From Longibacter sp051155795 (GTDB taxonomy: Bacteria > Bacteroidota > Rhodothermia > Rhodothermales > Salinibacteraceae), in NCBI RefSeq assembly GCF_051155795.1, contig NZ_DAXETW010000037.1, positions 34,980 through 98,979 on the forward strand: a stretch of 64,000 nt of DNA. The letters run 5' to 3'. Below the pieces are notes generated by a model, which saw only the letters and a list, made by a program, of their open reading frames with translations, was not told where the DNA came from and did no database searches. Within the stretch, counting starts at the first letter, position 1. Each line of letters starts with the position of its first letter. Below, piece by piece: positions 51,768 through 61,263 of this stretch. A program made the position numbers and the translations under genes.

Positions 51768-51854
51768 GATTGCCATGGATGTGTCGAAACGCTTCCTCCC
51801 GCAGCGCGTGTTCACCGCTCCAATCGCCTCCTTTCAGTCCGACACCAGCAAACG

Positions 51855-52445
51855 ATGAATAAAATTTACACGCGTACCGGTGACGACGGTACCACGTCGC
51901 TGTTCGGCGGCGACCGCGTCGGCAAGGGCAACGCCCGCATTGATGCATACGGCACCGTGGATGAACTGAACTCGGTCGTCGGCCTCGCGCGTGCCCACCT
52001 GGATGGCGAGTCCGGCGAAGACCGGCTGGATCCGGTGCTACAAAACATTCAGGACGAACTCTTCGTGCTGGGCGCCGATCTCGCTACCCCCATGGATGCC
52101 AAGCCCGTCGTGCCGCGCGTGACGGAGGCTCATGTCGACGAACTGGAGGATAGGATCGACACGTTCGACGACGACCTTAAGCCGTTGAAAAACTTTATTC
52201 TACCGAGCGGTACGCTGGCGGCGACGCAGCTTCACTCCGCGCGTACCGTGTGCCGGCGGGCGGAACGCATTCTCGTTAAGGCCGGGGCGACGACGACGTT
52301 CAACGAGGTCGCCATGCGATACCTTAACCGGCTCTCGGATTTGCTTTTCGTTCTGGCGCGCTGGGCCAACAAGGCGGCGGGAATGAGAGAAGATACATGG
52401 TCACCGACGAAGGTCCGCAACGCCGACGACGACCCAACCGAGTAA
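51855..52445 (+). CDS. Corrinoid adenosyltransferase, PduO type
   Basis: 196 residues. The N-terminal signature KIYTRTGDDGTTSLFGGDRV and GNARIDAYGTVDELNSVVGL binds ATP, and the later RTVCRRAERILVKAG and YLNRLSDLLFVLARWANKAA are hallmark helices. The enzyme moves the adenosyl group from ATP to cob(I)alamin, making adenosylcobalamin. Complete and 87 bases after the ABC gene, which supports the corrinoid-uptake reading of that gene. Confidence 0.94.
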   Translation: MNKIYTRTGDDGTTSLFGGDRVGKGNARIDAYGTVDELNSVVGLARAHLDGESGEDRLDPVLQNIQDELFVLGADLATPMDAKPVVPRVTEAHVDELEDRIDTFDDDLKPLKNFILPSGTLAATQLHSARTVCRRAERILVKAGATTTFNEVAMRYLNRLSDLLFVLARWANKAAGMREDTWSPTKVRNADDDPTE

Positions 52446-52643
52446 CCGGCGCGGCCAGCACAATGGGAACGACGCCATTCACGGCGGCCGTAAGGCCTAA
52501 AATCGGTCTTGCCCTGCTGATTCACCGGCTTCGCACCCGCACGAATGGCACGCCCGTTGATTTTCATAGATCGCGGGTCGTTTCTTGTTGACAATGACTC
52601 GCGTGCCTCGTCAGTATCGTTTTCCGCGAACTCTTTCCTCTTT

Positions 52644-53939
52644 ATGGCTCGCCGTTCCCCCACGGGCCGTCTGCCCGTAGCCGTCGCTTTCCTTGCTGCT
52701 GCCCTCATAGGCATCCTCACTTTTGCGGCGACATACGTTCACGCGTCGACGATGCCGACGGTAGCGACGTCGGTGGCCGCACCGTCGGCTCCCACCAGCG
52801 CCCTCTCGGAGGACGCATTCGGTATCGACCGGCAGAAGTACACCGTCCGCGAACACCGGGTGCGTCGAAATCAGACCTTCGCCGATCTGCTGCTGAAGGA
52901 AGGCGTCCGCTATGAGGCCGTCGTCCGTCTGGCGGACCGCACGCGGGACGTGTTCGACGTACGCGACATCCAGGCCGGGCGATCGTACCGGGTCTACCGC
53001 AATCCGTGGCTCGACCGCGCACGCTACCTGGTGTACCGCCCCGACGCCGTCCGGTACGTTGTGTTCGATGTCCGATATCCCTCACGCAGCCGGGTCGGGG
53101 AACGCCCGGTGTCGCTGGCCTGGCGGACGGCTGGAGGTACCATCACGTCGTCCCTCTACGAAACCCTGATCGAGTCCGGGGCGCGGCCCGAACTGGCCAT
53201 CCGCCTATCTGAGGTGTTTGCATGGCAGATCGACTTTTTCCGGATTCAGCAGGGCGATCAGTTTCGCGTCGTGTACGAAGAACGAACAGTCGACGGGCGG
53301 ACGATCGGGCCCGGCGACATTGTAGCGGCCTACTTCGTCCATCGCGGGCGAACCTACTACGCGTACCGATTCAATGACGGTGAGGGGAGCGAATATTTTG
53401 ACGAAGAGGGCAACAGCCTCCGCAGAGAGTTGCTGAAAGCACCGCTTCGCTTTTCCCGAATCAGCAGTCGGTTCACGAATCGGCGGTATCACCCGGTTCT
53501 AAAGCGATACCGCCCACATCACGGCACCGATTACGCAGCCCCCACGGGAACGCCGGTGCAGTCGGTCGGGGACGGGACGGTCCTTTTCGCCGCCTACAAA
53601 GGCTACAACGGAAATTACGTCAAAGTCCGGCACAATGCGACCTACACGACGGGCTACCTCCATCTGTCCCGGATTGCGGACGGCATCCGGCCCGGAACGA
53701 AGGTGAAACAGGGCGAAACGATCGGATACGTCGGCAGCACCGGTCTTTCCACCGGTCCACATCTCGATTACCGGTTCTGGAAGAATGGCCAGGCTATCGA
53801 TCCTTACAGTGTTGAGCTGCCGCCGGCGCGTCCCGTCCCCCCACAACACATGACTGCGTTCACGCAGGTCGTTGACGGCCTACACGACTTTCTGCTCAAT
53901 CACGCGCCGCGGCAGACGTTTGCGGACTTCCGTAGCTAA
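52644..53939 (+). CDS. M23-family metallopeptidase, cell wall
   Basis: 431 residues from the ATG at 52644, giving a membrane anchor or signal (VAVAFLAAALIGILTFAATY). Residues about 60-260 include LysM-like or OapA-like strands (REHRVRRNQTFADLLLKEGV). The peptidase domain at the end has the zinc motif HHGTDYAAPTGTPV and, instead of the usual HxH, TGPHLDYRFWKNG, a HxD variant. It should cut peptide bridges of peptidoglycan, or serve as an activator of other hydrolases. Followed 41 bases later by the isoaspartyl peptidase gene. Confidence 0.9.
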   Translation: MARRSPTGRLPVAVAFLAAALIGILTFAATYVHASTMPTVATSVAAPSAPTSALSEDAFGIDRQKYTVREHRVRRNQTFADLLLKEGVRYEAVVRLADRTRDVFDVRDIQAGRSYRVYRNPWLDRARYLVYRPDAVRYVVFDVRYPSRSRVGERPVSLAWRTAGGTITSSLYETLIESGARPELAIRLSEVFAWQIDFFRIQQGDQFRVVYEERTVDGRTIGPGDIVAAYFVHRGRTYYAYRFNDGEGSEYFDEEGNSLRRELLKAPLRFSRISSRFTNRRYHPVLKRYRPHHGTDYAAPTGTPVQSVGDGTVLFAAYKGYNGNYVKVRHNATYTTGYLHLSRIADGIRPGTKVKQGETIGYVGSTGLSTGPHLDYRFWKNGQAIDPYSVELPPARPVPPQHMTAFTQVVDGLHDFLLNHAPRQTFADFRS

Positions 53940-53980
53940 GATTGACGCTTCCGACATTTTGCCCGTACGCCGATCTCCAC

Positions 53981-54967
53981 ATGCCTGACGGTCTCGTCTT
54001 CAGCGCGTCCTTCGCGATCGACGGGCCCGTGATCCTCGTTCACGGTGGTGCCTGGGACATCCCGGACGGGGCGGTGGAAGACCATCGCGACGGACTGAAG
54101 ACCGCATTGGCGGCCGGGCGTCGGTCCCTCGCGTCCGGCCACTCTGCCGTGGATGTGGCCGCTGATGTCGTCGCGTCGATGGAGTCGCACGGTGCGTTCG
54201 ACGCGGGACGCGGGGCGATGCTGAACCAGGACGGCCGCGCGCAACTGGATGCCGGCATCATGGACGGATCGTGTCTCGATTACGGCGCGGTCATCGCGGT
54301 TGAACGGCTGAAGAACCCGATTCGCGTGGCTCGACGCCTCATGGACGCGGGCAACGGTCAGGTTCGCATCCTGGCAGGGGAGGGGGCCGAGCGCTTTGCC
54401 GTCGCGGAGGCCTTTACGTTGATTGACAATGTCGACCTGATCTCAGAGCGCGAGCGCGACCGGTTTGAGGCGCTACGAGATCGGATCGGCGACGTGCATA
54501 CGAGTCAGTCGTTTCTTCCCGGTGTTGCGGACCGGCGGTCCGGGGGAGGGCATGACACGGTTGGGTGCGTGGTCCGCGACGCAAGGGGGCATGTGGCAGC
54601 GGCCACGTCGACAGGTGGCACGCCATTCAAGCCGCCAGGGCGGGTAGGAGACTCGCCACTTCCCGGGTCCGGTTTCTACGCGGATGGCGAGGCGGCGGTA
54701 AGTTGCACCGGATGGGGAGAAGCAATCGCGGCGGTCGTCCTTGCCCACGATGTCGTTCGACGAATCCTCGATGATGAAGACCTGGAGCTGGCGATGACGT
54801 CCCGGCTCCAGGCCATGCACGATCGTATCCGCAACCCGGACGGGGATGGCGCACGGGGCGGGTTGATTGCTCTTTCTGGATCGGCAGTAGCCTGGGCTTA
54901 CTCGACGCCCCGGATGGCGCGCGCCATCTGGGCACCCGGACTCGGGACGGTGCACCTGGAATTGTGA
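53981..54967 (+). CDS. Isoaspartyl peptidase/L-asparaginase (Ntn hydrolase)
   Basis: 328 residues from the ATG at 53981; a TTG at 53942 is a longer option. VILVHGGAWDIPDG begins the alpha part. GGGHDTVGCVVRDARGHVAA contains the autocleavage point before the catalytic Thr, with ATSTGGTPFKPPGRVGDSPL and GSGFYADGEAAVSCTGWGE downstream as in the family. It removes beta-aspartyl residues from dipeptides or hydrolyses asparagine. Convergent with the SpoIID gene, 6 bases apart. Confidence 0.93.
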   Translation: MPDGLVFSASFAIDGPVILVHGGAWDIPDGAVEDHRDGLKTALAAGRRSLASGHSAVDVAADVVASMESHGAFDAGRGAMLNQDGRAQLDAGIMDGSCLDYGAVIAVERLKNPIRVARRLMDAGNGQVRILAGEGAERFAVAEAFTLIDNVDLISERERDRFEALRDRIGDVHTSQSFLPGVADRRSGGGHDTVGCVVRDARGHVAAATSTGGTPFKPPGRVGDSPLPGSGFYADGEAAVSCTGWGEAIAAVVLAHDVVRRILDDEDLELAMTSRLQAMHDRIRNPDGDGARGGLIALSGSAVAWAYSTPRMARAIWAPGLGTVHLEL

Positions 54968-54973
54968 TGCCCA

Positions 54974-56245
54974 TTACCAGCCGATTCGTCGCGTCGATTC
55001 CTCCTGCTCCTCTCGGGTCTCTTTTTTCTCCTGCGGCGGTGGAGAGGTCGCTAGTGGTCGGTCCGGCACCTCCAGCCCGACGCCGTCCGTTGATCGGATG
55101 TCGACGCCCGCGTAGTAGAACGACAGCATCTCGCGATAGCTTTTTCCGCGGTCGGACATCTCGTGGATGCCCCACTGGCTCAACCCGACGCCGTGGCCGA
55201 AGCCGCGACCACTGAACCGGTAGGTGTCGCCGCGCCGGGACGCGTCGAACCAAGTGCTTTTCAGGTCGGCGTCCGGAAGACGTCGGGTAATCGCCAGACG
55301 AAAGTCATTCGCACTCACGGTCATTCGACCGCCCGGCGTCAGGAGCGTAACGGTTTTCAAGCGACCCTCCTTGCTTCGCTTGCCGAGCACGAATCCGGTG
55401 ATCCGCGTACCGAAGTCGTTCGACAGGGCATTCAGGAGCTGCGATCGCGAGACTGTCGTTTTCCACCGATGATGGGGCGAATTGCTATCGTACGGGTCTC
55501 GCCGGCCGCGCAGGTAGGGCAGGACCTCGTTCGCGTCCCACACGTCCTCGTTGTTGGCGGTATGGCCACCGCTCGAGGAGAAGTATACGGCTTCGATGAG
55601 CGTCCCCGTGTGCGTCAATACCTCGCCGGCGGTTTCCTGCGTTGCCCGGCGAGACGTCGGGGTGATCGCGCGCACGCCCCGGTACACCTGCGAGACGGTA
55701 TTGTCGACGTGGTCGTAGTCGCCTGTGTCGAATTTGGTGGATGCACGGATGCCGTAAGTGCGCGCGACCACGGCCATGGCTTTCGAGCCCTCCAGATCCT
55801 CGAAGCCGTACTCCGCAGCGACGACGCTCGCGACATAATCGTCCAGCGGGGCGTGGTTTACGAGTTGCAGATGCCGGCCGTCCGCTTCGACGTGAAGGGG
55901 TCCCGTGTACGTGCGTGTTACGTCCCCGCTCGCCAAGGTCCACGCGACCCCCTCATCCGGCTGGATGTCAAGGCTTGAGGCGTAGATTCCATCGGCATCG
56001 CGCTTGATTGCCACCTCCGGACCGCGGAGCGAGAGAGTGGCCGATTCGCCGGGACGAAGGCGCATCACCGGGGCGGAGGTCCCGGGCAGATGAACGCGAA
56101 GATCGCCACCGGTTGCCTTCACGGTCACGGACGTGGGCTGCTGGTTGTCCAGCACGCGCACCCGTACCGGCGATGACGATTGAGCTACCGCAGCCTCTGT
56201 CCAGCATAGAAGCAGAAACACCGAGAAGAGAGCCCGGAGGGTCAT
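54974..56245 (-). CDS. SpoIID/LytB-domain protein
   Basis: 423 residues from the ATG at 56245, with signal peptide LRALFSVFLLLCWTEAAVAQ. The SpoIID region includes NHAPLDDYVASVVAAEYGFE, GSKAMAVVARTYGIRAS, VYFSSSGGHTANNEDVW, and the C-terminal SGRGFGHGVGLSQWGIHEM. SpoIID-type proteins are lytic transglycosylases acting on denuded glycan strands, and LytB proteins modify lytic activity. The organism shows no sporulation genes, so a vegetative wall role is inferred. The final tail is Lys/Glu-rich. Confidence 0.9.
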   Translation of the reverse strand: MTLRALFSVFLLLCWTEAAVAQSSSPVRVRVLDNQQPTSVTVKATGGDLRVHLPGTSAPVMRLRPGESATLSLRGPEVAIKRDADGIYASSLDIQPDEGVAWTLASGDVTRTYTGPLHVEADGRHLQLVNHAPLDDYVASVVAAEYGFEDLEGSKAMAVVARTYGIRASTKFDTGDYDHVDNTVSQVYRGVRAITPTSRRATQETAGEVLTHTGTLIEAVYFSSSGGHTANNEDVWDANEVLPYLRGRRDPYDSNSPHHRWKTTVSRSQLLNALSNDFGTRITGFVLGKRSKEGRLKTVTLLTPGGRMTVSANDFRLAITRRLPDADLKSTWFDASRRGDTYRFSGRGFGHGVGLSQWGIHEMSDRGKSYREMLSFYYAGVDIRSTDGVGLEVPDRPLATSPPPQEKKETREEQEESTRRIGW

Positions 56246-56484
56246 AGCGTCGGAAGCACGTGAAAAAAGGGACAACGGGTTTCGGGTGACGTGTAGCCGT
56301 GGCATGTTAAAAGTGACACCCCAGCGGCAGGGAACAAGACAGTCGCCTTTACGGTGAATCCGCCCACCTGTTGCGCGCGGTCACAGTATACAGCCGCGTT
56401 CGCTCCCATGCACGTCACGGCGCGGGTAACGGTAGGGTGGTTACCGATGTTGAGCGGCCCTTTTCCATCATTGCACCGAGACAC

Positions 56485-57261
56485 ATGCTTATCGACACGC
56501 ACGCTCACATCTACGTCGATGCGTTTGACGACGACCGCGAAGACGTGGTGCGCCGTGCGTTCGACGCCGGGGTTGAGGACATCGTGATGCCGGCAATCGG
56601 CGTCGCATCGATCCGGCAGGCCATGGACCTGTCGGAGTGGTATGACGGGTTGCACGCGATGGCTGCGCTTCACCCCTCAGAGGTGAAAGAGGCATCTGAC
56701 GCCGATCTGGAGGCGGTGAGGGAGTGGTGCGAGGATCCCCGCATCGTCGCCGTGGGCGAAAGCGGGCTGGATTATTACTGGGATCGGTCGTTCGATGAGA
56801 AGCAGAAAGAGTATTTTCGGTGGCACATCCGTCTGGCGATCGAGGCCGACTTGCCGCTGATCATCCACAATCGGGAGGCGACAGACGATGTGCTGAGAAT
56901 TCTTGAGGAGGAGAAAGAGAATACCAGCCAGCCTGACCGGCTCCGCGGCATCTTGCATTGTTTCGTCGACCCGCCGGAGGTTGCGGAGAAAGCGTGGGAT
57001 CTTGGTTTCTGGGTCGGCCTCGGCGGCATCCTGACGTTTTCCAACAGCGATGTGGATGATTATGCGGCCGACATTCCTCTGGAGCAGATCGTCGTCGAGA
57101 CGGATAGCCCGTATCTGGCCCCGGAACCGCACCGCGGCGAACGGAATGAACCCGCGTATGTCCGGCATGTGGCGCAACGGCTGGCAGAGGTGAAGGAGCA
57201 GAGCCTTGATCACATTGCGCGCGTGACATCGGCGAATGCACGCCAGATCTACGGGATTTAA
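56485..57261 (+). CDS. TatD-family metal-dependent hydrolase
   Basis: 258 residues from the ATG at 56485. Metal ligands are all present: MLIDTHAHIYVDAF, VGESGLDYYWD, LPLIIHNREATDD, LHCFVDPPEVAEKAWD and IVVETDSPYLAPEPHRG. The protein is a TIM-barrel hydrolase related to 3'-5' DNA exonucleases and D-aminoacyl-tRNA deacylases. Its neighbours give no pathway. Confidence 0.93.
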   Translation: MLIDTHAHIYVDAFDDDREDVVRRAFDAGVEDIVMPAIGVASIRQAMDLSEWYDGLHAMAALHPSEVKEASDADLEAVREWCEDPRIVAVGESGLDYYWDRSFDEKQKEYFRWHIRLAIEADLPLIIHNREATDDVLRILEEEKENTSQPDRLRGILHCFVDPPEVAEKAWDLGFWVGLGGILTFSNSDVDDYAADIPLEQIVVETDSPYLAPEPHRGERNEPAYVRHVAQRLAEVKEQSLDHIARVTSANARQIYGI

Positions 57262-57337
57262 ACGATCGGACCCAGCGCTCCCGTGGGTGCCGATGCAGAG
57301 GTTCGGCGGATACCGCACCCGCGAGTGCTGGATAATA

Positions 57338-57371
57338 CAAAAACGCCCCGGCCTCTGGGAGGTCGGGGCGC
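57338..57371 (-). terminator. Terminator of dnaK
   Basis: On the minus strand CGCCCCGACCTC / GAGGCCGGGGCG closes a 3-base loop and runs into TTTTTG; ends about 60 bases beyond the dnaK stop. Confidence 0.85.
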
Positions 57372-57433
57372 TTCATTGCGAGGGTGGATCGCGAGGATCC
57401 GTCCGGTCTCGCAGACGCAGTGTGGGAGAAGGC

Positions 57434-59386
57434 TTACTGGTCGTCGCCTTCGTCAACCACCTCATAGTCTGCGTCGCGGACGTCCTCCTCCGAGGACGAG
57501 CTGCTGCTCGACGACGAACTCGACGACGAGCCGTTCGCGGCACCCGGCTGCGGCTGACCCTGCTGGGCCTGCTGCTGTTGCGCCGCGTAAATCTCCTGGC
57601 TCGCAGCGGCCCACTTCTCGTTCAGCGTTTCGAGGGATTCCTCGACGTTGCTGACGTCCTGGTCCGCGTCGACGTCTTCCAGAAGCTCCTTCAGGTTGTC
57701 AAGCGCCGTCTGAATTTCGCCGCGCTTGTCTTCCGGAATCTTATCGCCGTACTCTTCGAGGTTCTGCTCCGTGGTGTAGACCATGGAGTTAGCCTCGTTG
57801 ATCTTCTCCGCACGCTCTTTCCGCTTCTTGTCTTCCTCGGCGTGCTGTTCGGCGTCCTCGCGCATCTTCGCGATTTCCTCCTCGGTCAGACCGCTGGAGG
57901 CTTCGATACGAATCGACTGCTCCTTGCCGGTCGCCTTGTCGGCGGCTGAGACATTGAGGATGCCGTCCGCGTCGATGTCGAACGTGACTTCAATCTGCGG
58001 CGTGCCACGCGGGGCCGGCGGAATATCCGTCAGGTGGAAGCGACCAATGGTCCGGTTGTCCTTCGCCATTTCACGGTCGCCCTGCAGAACGTGGACCTCG
58101 ACGGACGTCTGATTGTCCGCAGCCGTCGAGAACACCTCCGACTTCTTCGTCGGAATGGTCGTGTTCGCCGGGATCAACTCGGTCATGACGCCACCGAGCG
58201 TTTCGATACCGAGTCCGAGAGGCGTCACGTCCAGCAGCAAAACGTCGTCTACGTCGCCGGAGAGCACACCGCCCTGAATGGCAGCGCCAACCGACACGAC
58301 TTCGTCCGGGTTTACGCTCTTGTTCGGAGCGCGACCGAAGAACTCTTCGACCGTCTGCTGTACGAGGGGGACGCGCGTCGAGCCACCGACGAGAAGCACT
58401 TCGTCGATGTCGCCTTTGTTGTAACCTGCATCGTCCATCGCCTTCTTCATCGGCTCGATCGTGCGATCAACCAGATCACCGACGAGCTGCTCGAATTTTG
58501 CGCGGTTGATGTCCAGGTTCAGGTGCTTCGGACCCTCATCCGTTGCCGTGATGAACGGCAGGTTGACGGTTGTGGTAGTTGAACTGGAAAGCTCAATTTT
58601 CGCCTTCTCGGCCGCCTCTTTGAGACGCTGAAGGGCCATCGGGTCATTGCGAAGATCCACGCCCTGCTCCTTCTTGAATTCATCGGCGATGTAGTTGATG
58701 AGCTTCTGGTCGAAGTCATCTCCGCCGAGGTGCGTGTCTCCGTATGTGGCCTTCACCTCGAAGACACCGTCTCCGAGCTCCAGGATGGAGACGTCGAACG
58801 TACCGCCGCCGAGGTCATACACGGCGACGACCTGCTCTTTCTCATCGTCAAGCCCATACGCCAGCGACGCAGCGGTCGGCTCGTTGATGATGCGACGAAC
58901 GTTGAGACCGGCAATCTTACCTGCCTCTTTCGTCGCCGTACGCTGGGCGTCGTTGAAGTAAGCCGGTACCGTGATCACCGCGTCGGTCACCTCTTCACCG
59001 AGGTATTCTTCGGCCGTCTGCTTCAGCTTCTGCAGGATCATAGCCGACACTTCCTGCGGCGTGTACTCGCGATCGCCGAGCTTCACGCGAGCGGTGTCAT
59101 TGTCGCCCTTGATGATTTCATACGGGACCTCATCGACCTCGCCCTCCACTTCGCCGTACTTACGGCCCATGAAGCGCTTGATCGAAGCAATCGTATTTTC
59201 CGGATTCGTGATCGCCTGTCGCTTGGCCGGTGCGCCGACCAGACGCTCCCCGTCCTTCTTGTAGGCGACAACGGACGGCGTCGTCCGGGCGCCCTCCGCG
59301 TTTTCAATGACCTTCGGTTCACCGCCTTCCATGACGGCAACGACGGAGTTCGTCGTTCCGAGGTCAATCCCAATAATTTTACCCAT
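57434..59386 (-). CDS. dnaK: Chaperone Hsp70
   Basis: 650 residues from the ATG at 59386. The nucleotide-binding domain shows GIDLGTTNSVVAVMEGG, AVITVPAYFNDAQRTATKEA, IINEPTAASLAYG and VLLVGGSTRVPLVQQ; the linker VLLLDVTPLGLGIETLGGVM and the substrate domain follow. The C-terminus has a 13-residue serine run (codons TCG, AGC, AGT, TCC mixed), then EEDVRDADYEVVDEGDDQ. ATP-driven folding with DnaJ and GrpE, neither of which is in the window. Upstream, only one CIRCE-like half-site GAGTGCT is present, so HrcA control is not supported. Confidence 0.97.
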   Translation of the reverse strand: MGKIIGIDLGTTNSVVAVMEGGEPKVIENAEGARTTPSVVAYKKDGERLVGAPAKRQAITNPENTIASIKRFMGRKYGEVEGEVDEVPYEIIKGDNDTARVKLGDREYTPQEVSAMILQKLKQTAEEYLGEEVTDAVITVPAYFNDAQRTATKEAGKIAGLNVRRIINEPTAASLAYGLDDEKEQVVAVYDLGGGTFDVSILELGDGVFEVKATYGDTHLGGDDFDQKLINYIADEFKKEQGVDLRNDPMALQRLKEAAEKAKIELSSSTTTTVNLPFITATDEGPKHLNLDINRAKFEQLVGDLVDRTIEPMKKAMDDAGYNKGDIDEVLLVGGSTRVPLVQQTVEEFFGRAPNKSVNPDEVVSVGAAIQGGVLSGDVDDVLLLDVTPLGLGIETLGGVMTELIPANTTIPTKKSEVFSTAADNQTSVEVHVLQGDREMAKDNRTIGRFHLTDIPPAPRGTPQIEVTFDIDADGILNVSAADKATGKEQSIRIEASSGLTEEEIAKMREDAEQHAEEDKKRKERAEKINEANSMVYTTEQNLEEYGDKIPEDKRGEIQTALDNLKELLEDVDADQDVSNVEESLETLNEKWAAASQEIYAAQQQQAQQGQPQPGAANGSSSSSSSSSSSSSEEDVRDADYEVVDEGDDQ

Positions 59387-59771
59387 AGTCGTCGAGTGCT
59401 GTAATTCGAAAGTCGGATAGCGAAACAGATCAGTCCGGTGCGTATCGCACCCTCGCAAGTCACAGCATATATGATCAAGAACGATGCCTGCCGGGACGGA
59501 CGGGCGATTCTATGTCAGTGTGTCAGTTGATGGCTCTGGCCTGGTCAATCGACCGCGATAGATTCTGCCGGATCTGTCAAAAGCTGTCGTAGAAGCCATC
59601 CACGACTGCCCCAGGTGCCGAAGCGAGCTGCGGCTAAGGACGTCACGACCTGCGCGGCCATCTGTGACCACGATCTCCGCCTGTACCTTGGGTGCATATT
59701 CGGTCAACATCACCACGGGACCCGCCGGCAGGGCAGAAATCGTGGACCGGCACACCTATATTGCCGATCCT
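59387..59771. other. Divergent spacer between dnaK and pgsA
   Basis: 385 bases that should hold both promoters. An AT-rich segment (CAGCATATATGATC near 59463-59476) is a plausible promoter for dnaK. The in-frame extension of pgsA upstream of 59772 lacks homology. Confidence 0.5.
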
Positions 59772-60362
59772 ATGTCTCAGAAAACGGCGTTTCACCACAT
59801 ACCGAACCTGCTGACGGTCGTCCGCATCCTGCTGACGCCGCTGGTGCTCCTGTTTCTGACCGTTGCAACGCTGGCCGGACAGGTTTCCGCGGTCGTCTGC
59901 TTTATGATCGCCGGAATTTCGGACTACTATGACGGTGTCCTGGCACGTCGAATGGAGGCACGGTCCCGCCTCGGTCAGTTTCTCGATCCGCTGGCGGACA
60001 AGATCCTCGTACTCGGCACGTTCGTTACGCTCCTCGTCGTCGAACCGGCCGTTGCGACCTGGTGGGGGGTCGGACTGATCGCCCTGCGCGACGCTGTGGT
60101 GACCGGCGTTCGATCCTATGCCGAATCGCAGGGACGGACGCTGAAAACGTTTCGTGCAGCGAAGTGGAAGACGCTGCTACAGCTGTTCTTCCTGTGGATC
60201 ATTATGATCCTTCGCGCACTGGAATATACGGCTGCTGAATCAACCGCCGTGTGGCTTCTTCGGGAGAGCGTCATCGCCATCGGCCTCTTCTACGCCGTGG
60301 TCGCATTCACTGTGTTTACAGGTGCTCTCTACGTACTGCAGCCCCAAGATGACGCCGTGTAG
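59772..60362 (+). CDS. pgsA: CDP-alcohol phosphatidyltransferase, probable phosphatidylglycerophosphate synthase
   Basis: 196 residues, four to five helices, inner membrane. The CDP-alcohol signature is complete: DGVLARRMEARSRLGQFLD then PLADK, with its aspartates and Arg in order. HHIPNLLTVVRILLTPLVLL starts the family. It condenses CDP-diacylglycerol with glycerol 3-phosphate, the first step to phosphatidylglycerol. Other CDP-alcohol substrates are possible. It starts the pgsA-pyrE-cinA-recA series, 47 bases before pyrE. Confidence 0.88.
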   Translation: MSQKTAFHHIPNLLTVVRILLTPLVLLFLTVATLAGQVSAVVCFMIAGISDYYDGVLARRMEARSRLGQFLDPLADKILVLGTFVTLLVVEPAVATWWGVGLIALRDAVVTGVRSYAESQGRTLKTFRAAKWKTLLQLFFLWIIMILRALEYTAAESTAVWLLRESVIAIGLFYAVVAFTVFTGALYVLQPQDDAV

Positions 60363-60409
60363 CACGGAACCACCGCTATTCTTCCGATATGTTCTAAACG
60401 GCTCGTTTC

Positions 60410-61207
60410 ATGAACGCCGCTGAGGAAAACCTGCCCGACATGCCGGATCCCGAACCGGATGAGGATTCGTCTCCGGATGCGTCCGACGTTCCACCGCCTC
60501 AGCCGTCTCGATCCACCCGACTACCGCCGGTCGAACCTCCTGGTGACGCCGACCCGGATAACCTGAACGTCCGGCGGGCTCTCGCTGCTGATCTTCTGCA
60601 GATTGGTGCCGTGAGCCTGCGTCCCGAGGATCCGTTTACGTGGAGTAGCGGGATGCAATCGCCGATCTACTGCGATAACCGGGTTACGCTTGGATACCCT
60701 CGCATCCGCACCGCCATTCGCGACGGGTTTCACCACATCGTGCGGCGCCTTCACTCGAGTCCGGATGTAGTGGCTGGAACCGCGACCGCCGGGATTCCGC
60801 ATGCCGCCTGGCTGGCCGACCGGCTCGATCTGCCGATGGCCTACGTGCGCGGCGAAGCCAAATCGCACGGACGTCAAAATCGAATCGAAGGCGTGGTACG
60901 ACGCGGGCAAACCGTCGTCCTCATCGAGGACCTGATTTCGACCGGCGGCTCGGCACTCTCGGCAGCACGAGCCCTCCAGGCGGCCGGTGCGAACGTGCTG
61001 GCTGTGATAGCGATCTTCTCCTACGAACTCACCGCCGCAGCGTCCGCGTTTCAGGAGCACGACCTGGCTTGTCACACCCTGACGGACTTCTCGACCCTGA
61101 TCGACGTCGCCCGACGGGAGAACGACCTTCCCGACGCCGCCTTCGAATCCCTTTCTGAATGGCGCATGGATCCGGATGAGTGGTCTGACAGCCGTCAGGA
61201 GGACTGA
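60410..61207 (+). CDS. pyrE: Orotate phosphoribosyltransferase with acidic N-terminal extension
   Basis: 265 residues. Substrate loops GAVSLRPEDPFTWSSGMQSP, IYCDNR and VVAGTATAGIPHAAWLADRL, and the PRPP motif TVVLIEDLISTGGSALSAAR, identify PyrE. It makes OMP from orotate and PRPP in pyrimidine synthesis. The first 50 residues are acidic and proline-rich and absent from usual PyrE of about 210 residues; a later start is not obvious in frame, so the extension is probably real. Confidence 0.93.
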   Translation: MNAAEENLPDMPDPEPDEDSSPDASDVPPPQPSRSTRLPPVEPPGDADPDNLNVRRALAADLLQIGAVSLRPEDPFTWSSGMQSPIYCDNRVTLGYPRIRTAIRDGFHHIVRRLHSSPDVVAGTATAGIPHAAWLADRLDLPMAYVRGEAKSHGRQNRIEGVVRRGQTVVLIEDLISTGGSALSAARALQAAGANVLAVIAIFSYELTAAASAFQEHDLACHTLTDFSTLIDVARRENDLPDAAFESLSEWRMDPDEWSDSRQED

Positions 61208-61263
61208 CTCCGGCGCGTCGTCCGCCGCCTCACGATTGTCTTCCCGTTCGAAGCGACTTCTAC

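Noticed and set aside
59387..59410. Possible CIRCE element before dnaK
   Set aside because: Only one half-site GAGTGCT is present; the matching TTAGCACTC half is missing.
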